Origin: Firm-04 sp964479595
Lineage (GTDB): Bacteria > Bacillota > Clostridia > Oscillospirales > Ruminococcaceae
Length of the DNA: 22,133 nucleotides
NCBI GenBank assembly: GCA_964479595.1
Contig: CAYZMU010000020.1
Span: 1 to 22,133 of the forward strand
Direction of reading: 5' to 3'
The translations under genes and the position numbers were made by a program. The notes under the pieces are model-generated. The model was not told where the DNA came from. It saw nothing but the letters and a program-made list of their open reading frames with translations, and did no database searches. Below are positions 1-7,156 of this stretch, in pieces. Positions within the stretch are counted from its first letter, which is position 1. Each line of letters begins with the position of its first letter.

Positions 1-18
1 AGGGGGAGGGCACCAAAC

Positions 19-95
19 TGGTACGCCTGACGCGATTCGAACGCGCGACCTTCAGAGTCGGAGTCTGACACTCTATCCAGCTGAGCTACAGGCGC
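19..95 (-). tRNA. tRNA-Arg (anticodon CCG)
   Basis: On the minus strand this folds as a complete cloverleaf. The 7-bp acceptor stem is GCGCCTG/CAGGCGT with a G-U first pair. The D-arm holds AGCTGGATAGAG, the anticodon stem is TCAGA/TCTGA with loop CTCCGAC (anticodon CCG, reading Arg CGG), and the T-arm is GCGCG-TTCGAAT-CGCGT. Discriminator A and an encoded CCA end follow at 19-22. It has its own promoter just upstream. No terminator is visible in the 18 bases left before the window edge. Confidence 0.96.
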
Positions 96-107
96 GTCTG
101 CACTCTT

Positions 108-136
108 ATTATAACAGAAAACGCGCCGGTTTGCAA
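108..136 (-). promoter_or_regulatory. sigma-A promoter of tRNA-Arg
   Basis: Minus strand: -35 TTGCAA (131-136), 17-nt spacer, -10 TATAAT (108-113). Transcription would start a few bases before the mature tRNA 5' end at 95. Confidence 0.8.
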
Positions 137-176
137 GCCCTTTCGCGAAATTTTCGCAAAAAAGCCCGCGCGGGGT

Positions 177-500
177 TTAATTCATGCGCTTTTCGGCCGC
201 GGGATAGAAGTCCTCGCCACCGATGCGCCCGTATTCCCACGCGTAGGCGCGGCTCTTGCGGGTGGCGCAGGCGCCCACGGGCAGGTCGCTGAGCAGCTTG
301 AGACTCGGGTCGAGCGCGAGCAGTTCCCCCACGGTCGTGACGACGGCGTCGTCGTCGGTGTGCTCGCCGGGGCAGAGAAACTCCCAGACATTGTCGTCGA
401 AATGGTGGCACACCATGGTGATATCCGCCTCGCCGTCAAGCACATGGGCGCAGGTAAAGACCAGCATATCCGCGCGCTTGTCAAAGGGATAACGCGGCAT
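177..500 (-). CDS. small hypothetical acidic protein (107 aa)
   Basis: I do not recognise this family. The ORF has a good ribosome binding site (AAAGGAGG before the ATG at 498-500) and its own promoter, so it is very probably real. It has no signal peptide or membrane segment and is probably cytosolic. It carries several Cys and His residues in the N-terminal half (CAHV, CHHFDD, FLC), an acidic stretch HTDDDA near the middle and an aromatic C-terminal segment. The spaced Cys/His residues could bind metal, but no canonical zinc motif is present. It is monocistronic, sits just upstream of the tRNA gene, and is divergent from the ABC transporter genes. Function unknown. Confidence 0.75.
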   Translation of the reverse strand: MPRYPFDKRADMLVFTCAHVLDGEADITMVCHHFDDNVWEFLCPGEHTDDDAVVTTVGELLALDPSLKLLSDLPVGACATRKSRAYAWEYGRIGGEDFYPAAEKRMN

Positions 501-533
501 CGCAGACCCTCCTTTCGGGGTGATTCCTCTTAT

Positions 534-562
534 ACTATACCAGAAATTGCCGCAAAACGCAA
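534..562 (-). promoter_or_regulatory. promoter of the 177-500 gene
   Basis: Minus strand: -35 TTGCGT (557-562), 17-nt spacer, -10 TATAGT (534-539). The leader is about 30 nt and ends in the AAAGGAGG site. Confidence 0.65.
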
Positions 563-740
563 GGCTTTTGCCCCGTAAATCCTTAAATTTTGCCCTCCGC
601 GCTGTAACCGAATTGTAAAAATCCGGCGCGTATTTCGGGGATATGCGATGAAATCGCCGTCAAAACGCACAAAACGGGGAAGGTTCACCCGTCCCGATTT
701 GACGAAGCCTCCAAAATAGATGACGAAATGAAGATAGGGA

Positions 741-769
741 TTGACAACGGGGTGATTTTGGAGTATATT
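741..769 (+). promoter_or_regulatory. sigma-A promoter of the sugar ABC transporter
   Basis: Consensus -35 TTGACA (741-746), 17-nt spacer, -10 TATATT (764-769). Predicted start is near 776, leaving an unusually long leader of about 220 nt before the ATG at 997. Confidence 0.8.
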
Positions 770-858
770 TATAGTAAGGAAACATGGACGCCTGGCCGAT
801 ACGCGGCGGAAACCTGACGCCGGCGCGTGTCCTCTTCGGCGCTTATGTTGATAAAGAG

Positions 859-990
859 AGGCACTCGGAGCTTCCACATTTCCGGGTCAGAGCCTCGGGC
901 TGCGGCTCCCGCAGCAAAGAAGTGCCCGTTCGCGGGCGTCTTTCACAGGCTGCGAACGCAGCAACTTTCGCAGCAAAAAGAAGGAGGAAA
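859..990 (+). promoter_or_regulatory. structured 5' leader of the binding-protein mRNA
   Basis: Visible stems are GCTGCGG/CCGCAGC (899-905 with 909-915, loop CTC), a GCCCG-TTCG-CGGGC hairpin (about 924-937), and GCTGC/GCAGC (949-953 with 958-962, loop GAAC). The 8-mer CGCAGCAA occurs at 910, 957 and 969, and GCTGCG at 899 and 949, so alternative pairings compete. The last copy lies directly before the ribosome binding site AAGGAGG (981-987). It matches no riboswitch class I know. A regulatory role is inference. Confidence 0.4.
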
Positions 991-996
991 CCTACA

Positions 997-2514
997 ATGA
1001 ACAAGCTTAAGAAAACCCTTTGTCTGGTAGCTGTTCTTGCTATGGGCGCCGGCTCTTTGGTGGCGTGCGGCGGCAGTGACAGCTCCAGCGATACGGGCTC
1101 GAGCTCCAAGGCGGAGACCACGGCTGCTGAGACCACAGCTGCCGGCGACACGACTGCTGCGGGCGATTCCGCTGCTGAGACCACCGCGGCTGCTTCGGGC
1201 AGCGGCGAAACCAGCAACGGCGCGGCCATCAGCGGTGACAAGATCACGGATGACGGCGAGAAACTCGAAGTTATCTGCTGGACCGATTCCGACCTGAAGT
1301 TCCTCATCCCTGTTGTCGAGGCGAAATATCCGGACTACAAGGGCAAGATCGAGTATGTGAACGTCGGTTCCGGCGGCGGCGACGCCTCCACGAAGTACGC
1401 GGAGTTCTTCAAGGGCGACTCTCAGGTTGACCTGTTCTTCGCGGAAGCCGACTGGATTCGCGACTATGTCGACCAGGATGAGTACGCGGAGCCTCTTTCG
1501 AACCTGGGCTTCAAGGATGGCGACTTTGCCAGCCAGTACAGCTACACGGTTGAGAGCGGCAAGAGCAGCAACGGCGAGCAGATGGGCTCTTCCTATCAGG
1601 CTTCTCCGGGCTGCTACGCCTACAGAAGCGACTTGGCTGAGACCTATCTCGGCGTAAAGACCCCTGAAGAGATGCAGGAGAAGGTCAAGGATTGGGACGC
1701 GTTCACCGAGTATGCCAAGACAGTCATGGAAAAGTCCGGCGACAAGAAGACCGCTGTGGTCGACTCTCTGGGTTCTCTGTGGCAGGTCTGGTCCTACAAC
1801 CGCGACGGTGCGTGGCTTGACGCCGACAACAACCTGCTGGTTGAGGATTCCTGCAAAGAGTACATCGAGCTCGCGAAGTCCTATTGGGACAACGGCTATG
1901 TCTCCAAGGAAGAGCAGTGGGCTGACGGTTCTCAGTGGCTGCCTCAGGGCGCTACCGACGCCTGCATGGGCTACTTCGCCTGCGGCTGGTTCATTTCCGG
2001 CCAGATGCCTGACGTTTCCGGCGGCTGGGACGAGACCGCTGAAGCCGGCAAGAACCCCAATGTCTGGGGCAAGTACAGAATCTGCGAAGGTCCTTCCACG
2101 TTCGCTTGGGGCGGCACATGGATCTGCGTATCCGACAAGTGCGACAACGGCACCATGGCTTATGACTTCATCAAGACCACCACGATGGATGCCGAGAGCA
2201 TGGAGCAGTACGCGAAGGATTCCGGCGACTATGTGAACAATCCTACGGTCATGGAAAAACTCGCGGGCGATTCCTCCATCACGAGCAAGAACAACGTCCT
2301 GGGCGACCAGAACCACTTCTCGATCCTGTCCAAGAACGCTCCGAAGATCTCCCTGGAAGGCAAGATCACGGCGAAAGACGCCAAGATCAAGAGCGCGTTC
2401 TCTGACGCGGTCGGCAAGTACTGCAAGGGCGAGGGTCCGACAGATGTCGACTCCACGCTTGAGGAGTTCTATGACGGTGTTTCCGCTATCGAGGGCGTCA
2501 ACGTTCCGGAGTAA
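997..2514 (+). CDS. ABC transporter extracellular sugar-binding lipoprotein
   Basis: 505 aa. Start chosen at 997 because AAGGAGG sits about 9 nt upstream and the protein then begins with a lipoprotein signal: MNKLKK, a hydrophobic stretch, and lipobox LVAC with lipidated Cys24. The mature N terminus is a Ser/Thr/Ala/Glu/Gly linker (about residues 25-80) of the kind that spaces a lipoprotein from the membrane. The rest reads as a COG1653-type solute-binding protein with Trp/Tyr-rich segments typical of carbohydrate pockets. It would capture a sugar or oligosaccharide outside the cell and deliver it to the two permeases downstream. The substrate cannot be told from sequence. A strong hairpin after the gene probably raises its expression relative to the permeases. 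Confidence 0.93.
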   Translation: MNKLKKTLCLVAVLAMGAGSLVACGGSDSSSDTGSSSKAETTAAETTAAGDTTAAGDSAAETTAAASGSGETSNGAAISGDKITDDGEKLEVICWTDSDLKFLIPVVEAKYPDYKGKIEYVNVGSGGGDASTKYAEFFKGDSQVDLFFAEADWIRDYVDQDEYAEPLSNLGFKDGDFASQYSYTVESGKSSNGEQMGSSYQASPGCYAYRSDLAETYLGVKTPEEMQEKVKDWDAFTEYAKTVMEKSGDKKTAVVDSLGSLWQVWSYNRDGAWLDADNNLLVEDSCKEYIELAKSYWDNGYVSKEEQWADGSQWLPQGATDACMGYFACGWFISGQMPDVSGGWDETAEAGKNPNVWGKYRICEGPSTFAWGGTWICVSDKCDNGTMAYDFIKTTTMDAESMEQYAKDSGDYVNNPTVMEKLAGDSSITSKNNVLGDQNHFSILSKNAPKISLEGKITAKDAKIKSAFSDAVGKYCKGEGPTDVDSTLEEFYDGVSAIEGVNVPE

Positions 2515-2581
2515 TTCGGCACTCCCTTGTTCAGACATTTTCGCGTGAGCAAATGCCTGAAAACAGCATAACCGAATATGT

Positions 2582-2620
2582 GCCTATTGGGCTCTCAGCC
2601 CAATAGGCGTGTATTTTATA
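2582..2620 (+). terminator. hairpin terminator or attenuator between binding protein and permeases
   Basis: Perfect 12-bp stem GCCTATTGGGCT (2582-2593) / AGCCCAATAGGC (2597-2608) with loop CTC, followed by a moderately T-rich GTGTATTTTATAT. The tail is imperfect, which fits partial readthrough into the permease genes or a 3'-stabilising hairpin. Confidence 0.75.
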
Positions 2621-2666
2621 TCTCTTTGTGCTATTTCACTAAATTTTTCTCGAAAGGGTGTGCTGA

Positions 2667-3719
2667 ATGGCAACTGCTGCACAAAAGCGGATAAAATCTG
2701 TCAGTTACGCGAAGTACGGCTATTTTTTCACGTTGCCGTTCTTTCTGGTATACTTTGTATTCAGTCTTTATCCGCTGATTAAAACCTTTATTCTCGCTTT
2801 TTACGGCAACGGCAACACGCCCGCGCTGGACGAGGCGGGGACTTCCATCAACTGTTTTGTCGGCCTGGACAACTTCAAGACCCTGCTCATCGGCGGCGAC
2901 AAGCGTGCCGCGAGAGTGGCGCACGAGGATTATTTCCGGTACTTCGGCAACACGATTGTCATCTGGGTCGGCAACTTCATTCCCCAGATTGCGCTGTCGC
3001 TGCTGCTGGCGGTCTGGTTTACGGACCTGCGTGTAAAGATACCGGGCAAAGAGTTCTTCAAGGTTGTCATGTACCTGCCGAACATCATCACGGCGGCGTC
3101 TGTCGCGGCGCTGTTCCTTTCCCTGTTCGGCAACTCCAGCGGGTCTGTCATTAACGTCCTGCACGAAAAACTATATCCGGGTTCTGAGCCATTAACCTTG
3201 GCAAGCGACCCGCTATGGTCGAAAATCATCGTCATGTTCATTCAGGTCTGGATGTGGTTTGGCAACACCATGATCATGCTCATGGCGGGGATTCAGGGCA
3301 TTAACGAGTCGCTGTTTGAGGCGGCGGAAATTGACGGCGCGAGCCCGACACAGACTTTCTGGCGCATCACCTTGCCGCTTCTGCGCTCCATCATGGTCTA
3401 CACGGTTCTGACCTCCATGATCGGCGGTCTGCAGATGTTCGACATTCCGTACCTGTTCAACACGGGAAGCACGCAGAACGAACATATCGCGACGGTCGCG
3501 GTATTCATCTACCGAAGGTTCCACGACGACTATCTCAACCCGTCCTACGGGCAATCCGCGGCGGCGTCTGTCATTCTGTTCTTCATAACGAGTATCCTGG
3601 GCGCGCTGGTCTTCTGGGTGCAGCGTGACAAGGACGCGATGGCGAACAACAAGAAGAAACGCGCGGCTGCCAAAGAAGCGAAACGCCGTGCCGCGCAAGG
3701 GGGTGGATTCAGCATATGA
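2667..3719 (+). CDS. sugar ABC transporter permease (MalF-like)
   Basis: 350 aa inner-membrane permease of the carbohydrate-uptake-1 type. About six hydrophobic helices are visible, the first at about residues 18-42. The cytoplasmic EAA loop that docks the ATPase reads EAAEIDGASP, beginning at residue 218, followed by ITLP. The C-terminal tail is rich in Lys/Arg/Ala. AAAGGG precedes the ATG. It follows the binding-protein gene after a 152-nt gap containing the hairpin, and its TGA overlaps the ATG of the second permease (ATGA), so the two are translationally coupled and form the channel heterodimer. No ATPase is encoded here, so a shared MsmX-type ATPase is probably used. Confidence 0.93.
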   Translation: MATAAQKRIKSVSYAKYGYFFTLPFFLVYFVFSLYPLIKTFILAFYGNGNTPALDEAGTSINCFVGLDNFKTLLIGGDKRAARVAHEDYFRYFGNTIVIWVGNFIPQIALSLLLAVWFTDLRVKIPGKEFFKVVMYLPNIITAASVAALFLSLFGNSSGSVINVLHEKLYPGSEPLTLASDPLWSKIIVMFIQVWMWFGNTMIMLMAGIQGINESLFEAAEIDGASPTQTFWRITLPLLRSIMVYTVLTSMIGGLQMFDIPYLFNTGSTQNEHIATVAVFIYRRFHDDYLNPSYGQSAAASVILFFITSILGALVFWVQRDKDAMANNKKKRAAAKEAKRRAAQGGGFSI

Positions 3720-4609
3720 GCAAGAAAGTCAAATATGATTCTGACAAGGGCGGCTACGAGGCGCATGTCATCGTTCGTTCGGTCATCATTTACTTCTTCC
3801 TGATTCTGCTGACCCTCATCTGTCTGATTCCGATCTGGATTCTGATTGTCAACGCCACGCGCGACCACGCCGACATTGTCAGCGGAATCCATCTCATTCC
3901 GGGCACGTATCTTCTCAAGAACATCAAGACACTGAACACGGACACCAACTTCAATGTGGTCTTCGATGCCTTCCACGGCATCACGAACTCGCTGCTGCTC
4001 GCGCTGGTATGCTGCGCGCTGACGGTGTTCTTCTCGGGCATGACCGCCTACGGCATCGTGGTTTACGACCACAAGCTCAAGGGCGCGATGTTCGTATTCA
4101 TCGTCGCCGTCATGATGGTGCCTTCTCAGGTTACCGCTGTCGGTTTCATCGATATGCTGATTGACTGGAATCTCACCGACAAGTACATAGCGCTCATCTT
4201 GCCCGCGGTAGCGGCGCCGGCGGTTGTATTCTACATGCGACAATACATGCTGTCGGCGTTCCCGCTTGACATCATTGAGGCGGCTCGTATCGACGGTTCG
4301 GGCGAGTTCCGCACCTTCCTGACCATCTCCATTCCGATGATGAAGCCGGCGTTTGCCGTGCAGGCGATTTTCGCCTTCATTTCGAAGTGGAACGACTACT
4401 ACAACCAGTCCATCGTTCTCATCTCGGCTCCGCTTGAGAAACGCACCGTGCCGATGATGATTCAGGGCGTTATGGGTATCGACCGCAACCCGAATTTCGG
4501 CGCGAACTACGCCGCGATCTTCCTGTCGATCATCCCTGTCATCATCATTTACATCCTTCTCTCGAGATGGATTATCGGCGGTGTCGCGGCCGGCGGCGTC
4601 AAAGAGTAA
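3716..4609 (+). CDS. sugar ABC transporter permease (MalG-like)
   Basis: 297 aa, second membrane subunit of the importer. It has a hydrophobic helix at about residues 20-46 and several more downstream, and an EAA loop EAARIDGSGE beginning at residue 188 followed by ISIP. It ends with IIGGVAAGGVKE, close to the usual MalG-family ending in which a final helix is followed by a short Gly-rich, Lys-containing tail. The start overlaps the preceding stop by 4 nt, with AAGGGGGTGG as ribosome binding site inside the upstream gene. A strong terminator follows directly, so the transporter operon ends here without an ATPase gene. Confidence 0.93.
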   Translation: MSKKVKYDSDKGGYEAHVIVRSVIIYFFLILLTLICLIPIWILIVNATRDHADIVSGIHLIPGTYLLKNIKTLNTDTNFNVVFDAFHGITNSLLLALVCCALTVFFSGMTAYGIVVYDHKLKGAMFVFIVAVMMVPSQVTAVGFIDMLIDWNLTDKYIALILPAVAAPAVVFYMRQYMLSAFPLDIIEAARIDGSGEFRTFLTISIPMMKPAFAVQAIFAFISKWNDYYNQSIVLISAPLEKRTVPMMIQGVMGIDRNPNFGANYAAIFLSIIPVIIIYILLSRWIIGGVAAGGVKE

Positions 4610-4616
4610 ACAAAAG

Positions 4617-4648
4617 CGCAGTGCCCTTTGCGGGGCGCTGCGTTTTTC
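4617..4648 (+). terminator. rho-independent terminator of the transporter operon
   Basis: 10-bp stem CGCAGTGCCC (4617-4626) / GGGCGCTGCG (4633-4642) with one G-U pair, loop TTTGCG, then TTTTT. Confidence 0.88.
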
Positions 4649-4656
4649 TAAGGCAC

Positions 4657-4684
4657 AAAAAGCCCCGCCTTTTAGGAGGCGGGG
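4657..4684 (-). terminator. rho-independent terminator of gap (minus strand)
   Basis: CCCCGCCT (4663-4670) / AGGCGGGG (4677-4684), loop of 6. Read on the minus strand it is followed by a T-run (AAAAA at 4657-4661 on plus). It lies 8 nt after the gap stop codon. Confidence 0.85.
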
Positions 4685-4691
4685 TAAAATT

Positions 4692-5729
4692 TTAGCCCAG
4701 TTCCGCGAAATACTTGATGGTGCGGACCATCTGGCTGGTGTAGGAATTCTCGTTGTCGTACCAGGAGACCACCTGAACCTCGTAGAGGTCGTCCGCGATG
4801 GGCGCTACCATGGTCTGCGTGGCGTCAAAGAGCGAGCCGTAGGTCATGCCGATGACGTCGGAGGAGACGATCGGGTCTTCGTTGTAGCCGAAGGAAGCGG
4901 AGGACGCGGCCTTCATGGCGGCGTTGATGCCCTCTTTGGTGATATCCTTGCCCTTGACGACCGCGGTGAGAATGGTGGTGGAGCCGGTCGGGACAGGCAC
5001 ACGCTGCGCCGAGCCGATGAGCTTGCCGTTCAACTCCGGAATGACGAGGCCGATGGCTTTCGCCGCGCCGGTGGAGTTGGGCACGATGTTCGCGGCACCC
5101 GCGCGGGCTCTGCGGAGGTCGCCCTTGCGGTGCGGGCCGTCAAGAATCATCTGGTCGCCGGTGTAGGCGTGGATGGTGCTCATGATGCCCGACTGAATCG
5201 GAACGTAGTCGTTGAGCGCCTTCGCCATCGGGGCCAAGCAGTTGGTGGTGCAGGAAGCCGCGGAAATGATGGTGTCGGCGGGGGTGAGGGTCTTTTCATT
5301 GACGGAAAAGACGATGGTGGGCAGGTCATTGCCCGCGGGCGCGGAGATAACGACCTTCTTGGCGCCGGCGTCGATATGCGCCTGGCTCTTGGCCTTGGAG
5401 CAGTAGAACCCGGTGCACTCCAGAACGACGTCCACACCGATTTCGCCCCAAGGGAGATCCTTGGCGTCCTTTTCCGCGTAGATGGTCAGGGTCTTGCCGT
5501 CCACGGTGAGCGTGTTCGCCTCGTCGTCGGCGCTGACTTCGTGCTTGGCCTCGCCGATCTTGCCGCAGTAGCCGCCCTGCGCGGTGTCGTACTTGAGCAG
5601 GTGCGCGAGCATGGAGGGCTTGGTGAGATCGTTAATCGCGACGACCTCGTAGCCTTCCGCGCCGAACATCTGGCGGAACGCCAGACGGCCGATGCGTCCA
5701 AAACCGTTGATTGCGACTTTAACAGACAT
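4692..5729 (-). CDS. gap: glyceraldehyde-3-phosphate dehydrogenase (phosphorylating, NAD-type)
   Basis: 345 aa, the usual length. It catalyses glyceraldehyde-3-phosphate + NAD + phosphate to 1,3-bisphosphoglycerate in glycolysis, in the cytosol. Rossmann motif INGFGRIGR is at residues 7-15. Asp34 at the end of the second strand (AINDL) fits NAD preference. The active-site motif SCTTNCLAP carries catalytic Cys160. TIHAYTGDQ supplies the partner His, and NIVPNSTGAAKA follows. GGGAGG precedes the ATG at 5727-5729. It is monocistronic with its own promoter and terminator, and pgk and tpi are not adjacent. Confidence 0.98.
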   Translation of the reverse strand: MSVKVAINGFGRIGRLAFRQMFGAEGYEVVAINDLTKPSMLAHLLKYDTAQGGYCGKIGEAKHEVSADDEANTLTVDGKTLTIYAEKDAKDLPWGEIGVDVVLECTGFYCSKAKSQAHIDAGAKKVVISAPAGNDLPTIVFSVNEKTLTPADTIISAASCTTNCLAPMAKALNDYVPIQSGIMSTIHAYTGDQMILDGPHRKGDLRRARAGAANIVPNSTGAAKAIGLVIPELNGKLIGSAQRVPVPTGSTTILTAVVKGKDITKEGINAAMKAASSASFGYNEDPIVSSDVIGMTYGSLFDATQTMVAPIADDLYEVQVVSWYDNENSYTSQMVRTIKYFAELG

Positions 5730-5762
5730 TGGAATTACCTCCCTGTTGAATTTGATACTTCT

Positions 5763-5791
5763 ATTTTACACGATTTTGGGCAAAATTGCAA
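5763..5791 (-). promoter_or_regulatory. promoter of gap
   Basis: Minus strand: -35 TTGCAA (5786-5791), 17-nt spacer, -10 TAAAAT (5763-5768). Confidence 0.7.
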
Positions 5792-6102
5792 GGGCTTTGG
5801 CGGAAATTCACCGTTGCGGGGCGCTTTTTCGCAAACTTTTGTCGAAACGCACAAAAAAGCCCGCCCGAATTTGTATGTTGCGACGAATTTTTTTCGCGGC
5901 GCCGCGGCAAGGGAAAGCCGCCGGAGCCGTTATTCGTCAAAACGCACAAAAACAGCCGCAAAATTTTGGCAATCATTGCGTCACAATTTGTTCATTTTGA
6001 CTTGACAACCGCGGGAAAATGTGGTATACTGTATACGACTAAATATTGTGTTTCAGCGGCGCCCCGCGGGGCCTGCCTGTGATAGAGAAAGGGGTATTCC
6101 TT
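5792..6102. other. intergenic region between gap and the pilin gene
   Basis: About 310 bases upstream of two divergent genes. It carries two copies of a motif related to CGTCAAAACGCACAAAA (5841-5856 with one mismatch, and 5935-5951), AT-rich runs, the pilin promoter, and a GC palindrome GCCCCGCGGGGC (6061-6072) in the pilin leader. A long plus-strand ORF running through here from inside gap is judged spurious. Confidence 0.65.
6002..6030 (+). promoter_or_regulatory. strong promoter of the pilin-like gene
   Basis: -35 TTGACA (6002-6007), 17-nt spacer, -10 TATACT (6025-6030) with extended TG at 6022-6023 (TGTGGTATACT). Confidence 0.85.
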
Positions 6103-7031
6103 ATGGCAAATTCCGTGAAAAAGACGCGCTCCGGCTTCACCTTGCTGGAGATGATTGTGGTAATCGCCATCATCGGCATTCTGACGGGGATTTTTGTCCC
6201 GAGTATGCTCAGCTATGTCAGGCGCAGCCGTCTGAACGCGGCGAACGCGGAGGCGAAAGTTATCTTCAATTCCATGCAGACCATCTGCCAGGAGCTGGAA
6301 TTCAAGGAGCGCCCTGTCACTGTGCAGAGCACGGAGTTCTACGGGCAGAACACCAGCGGGGCAACGACGAAAGCTGTGAAGACGGGCAGCATGATTCTTG
6401 TCTATCAGCAGGACAAGGACGGCAAGCTGGAGTTCGCGGGAGCGAGCGGCGGCCGCGGCTCTGACAACACTTATCCCGACGCGACACTTAAGGGTATCCT
6501 TGAAGGCGACNNNNNNNNNNNNNNNNNNNNNNNNNNNNNNNNNNNNNNNNNNNNNNNNNNNNNNNNNNNNNNNNNNNNNNNNNNNNNNNNNNNNNNNNNN
6601 NNNNNNNNNNCGGCTCTGACAACACTTATCCCGACGCGACACTTAAGGGTATCCTTGAAGGCGACGCCTCTGTGCCCGGTGTGCCTGAGGAAGCGAAGAA
6701 AACCCCGAACCCGGATGAGCCCGCGTCGAGCTTTATGACACGGCTTATGAATGTTTCGAGCGATCTGCAGGATTACTGCTTCTGCGCGTATGTGAAGGAT
6801 TATCAGGTCAAGGCGGTTATCTGCGCGACGAGCCCGACCGCCGCTTATCTGGGCGGCTACCCGAACAAAGCTGTTGACAAGGGCGGTTTCTCGCCCGCGG
6901 GCGCGCCGGGCTCATCGGTGTCCGCGGAGCAGCTGCAGGCAAAGGACTTCAGCACGCTGGCCACAACTCCATACACTATTCTGAAAGCTTATGTCGCGGA
7001 TTCCAACGGCGGCAATCCCGCGGATTACTGA
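6103..7031 (+). CDS. type IV pilin-like protein, interrupted by assembly gap
   Basis: Start at 6103 has AAAGGGG upstream. The N terminus is a class III (prepilin) signal: an 11-residue basic leader ending in Gly, then FTLLEM with Phe+1 and Glu+5, then a long hydrophobic helix (VVIAIIGILTGIF). A prepilin peptidase would cut Gly/Phe, and the mature protein would join a pilus or pseudopilus. Reading stays open to the N-run at 6511. The 55 bases after the gap repeat exactly the 55 before it. If the gap and one copy (155 bases) are removed, codon 136 (Asp) continues in frame into ASVPGVPEEAKKTP and on to the TGA at 7029-7031, giving about 257 aa. Read literally through the N's, the frame is lost. 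The C-terminal half is Pro/Ser/Ala-rich with Cys residues (DYCFCAYVKDY). No pilus ATPase, platform or peptidase gene is nearby. Confidence 0.88.
6456..6510 (+). repeat. 55-bp direct repeat, left copy
   Basis: Identical base for base to 6611-6665 on the other side of the N-run. It is most likely one sequence represented twice by the assembly. Confidence 0.95.
6511..6610. other. assembly gap (100 N)
   Basis: Exactly 100 N, the conventional placeholder for an unknown or nominal gap. It is flanked by a perfect 55-bp duplication, so the true gap may be negative (an overlap). Confidence 0.99.
6611..6665 (+). repeat. 55-bp direct repeat, right copy
   Basis: Second copy of 6456-6510, in a different frame relative to the literal coordinates. 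Collapsing the two restores the pilin reading frame. Confidence 0.95.
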
Positions 7032-7056
7032 TACGCCGCTTCCTGAATGAACATGG

Positions 7057-7090
7057 CGAGGCACCGTTTTAACGCGGTGTCTCGTTTTTT
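7057..7090 (+). terminator. terminator of the pilin-like gene
   Basis: 10-bp stem CGAGGCACCG (7057-7066) / CGGTGTCTCG (7075-7084) with one G-U pair, then TTTTTT. Confidence 0.88.
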
Positions 7091-7100
7091 GGCGTCAGGC

Positions 7101-7129
7101 TTGCAATCTCCGCCCGCGTGTGGTATAAT
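7101..7129 (+). promoter_or_regulatory. promoter of the PfkB-family kinase
   Basis: -35 TTGCAA (7101-7106), 17-nt spacer, extended -10 TGG-TATAAT (-10 at 7124-7129). Confidence 0.82.
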
Positions 7130-7156
7130 AAAAGCGGCGAAGGGAGGAGAACGCCC

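Larger units (their letters stand above)
501..996. other. intergenic region between divergent genes
   Basis: About 500 bases without a convincing gene. It holds two back-to-back promoters (minus at 534-562, plus at 741-769), one copy of the intergenic motif CGTCAAAACGCACAAAA (658-674), and a long structured leader (about 778-996) for the binding-protein gene. An in-frame extension of that gene back to 784 is open, but its translation is Arg-rich and it lacks a ribosome binding site. Confidence 0.7.

Noticed and set aside
784..996. N-terminal extension of the binding protein by 71 residues
   Set aside because: The lipoprotein signal and ribosome binding site put the start at 997; the extension is Arg-rich and overlaps leader hairpins.
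943..2538. 531-codon minus-strand open frame over the binding-protein gene
   Set aside because: Shadow of the lipoprotein gene; no promoter or site, and no recognisable domain.
4581..6005. 474-codon plus-strand open frame antisense to gap
   Set aside because: It mirrors gap in the complementary frame, is Arg/Gly/Val-rich, has no ribosome binding site, and gap is certain on the other strand. High G+C opens long antisense frames.
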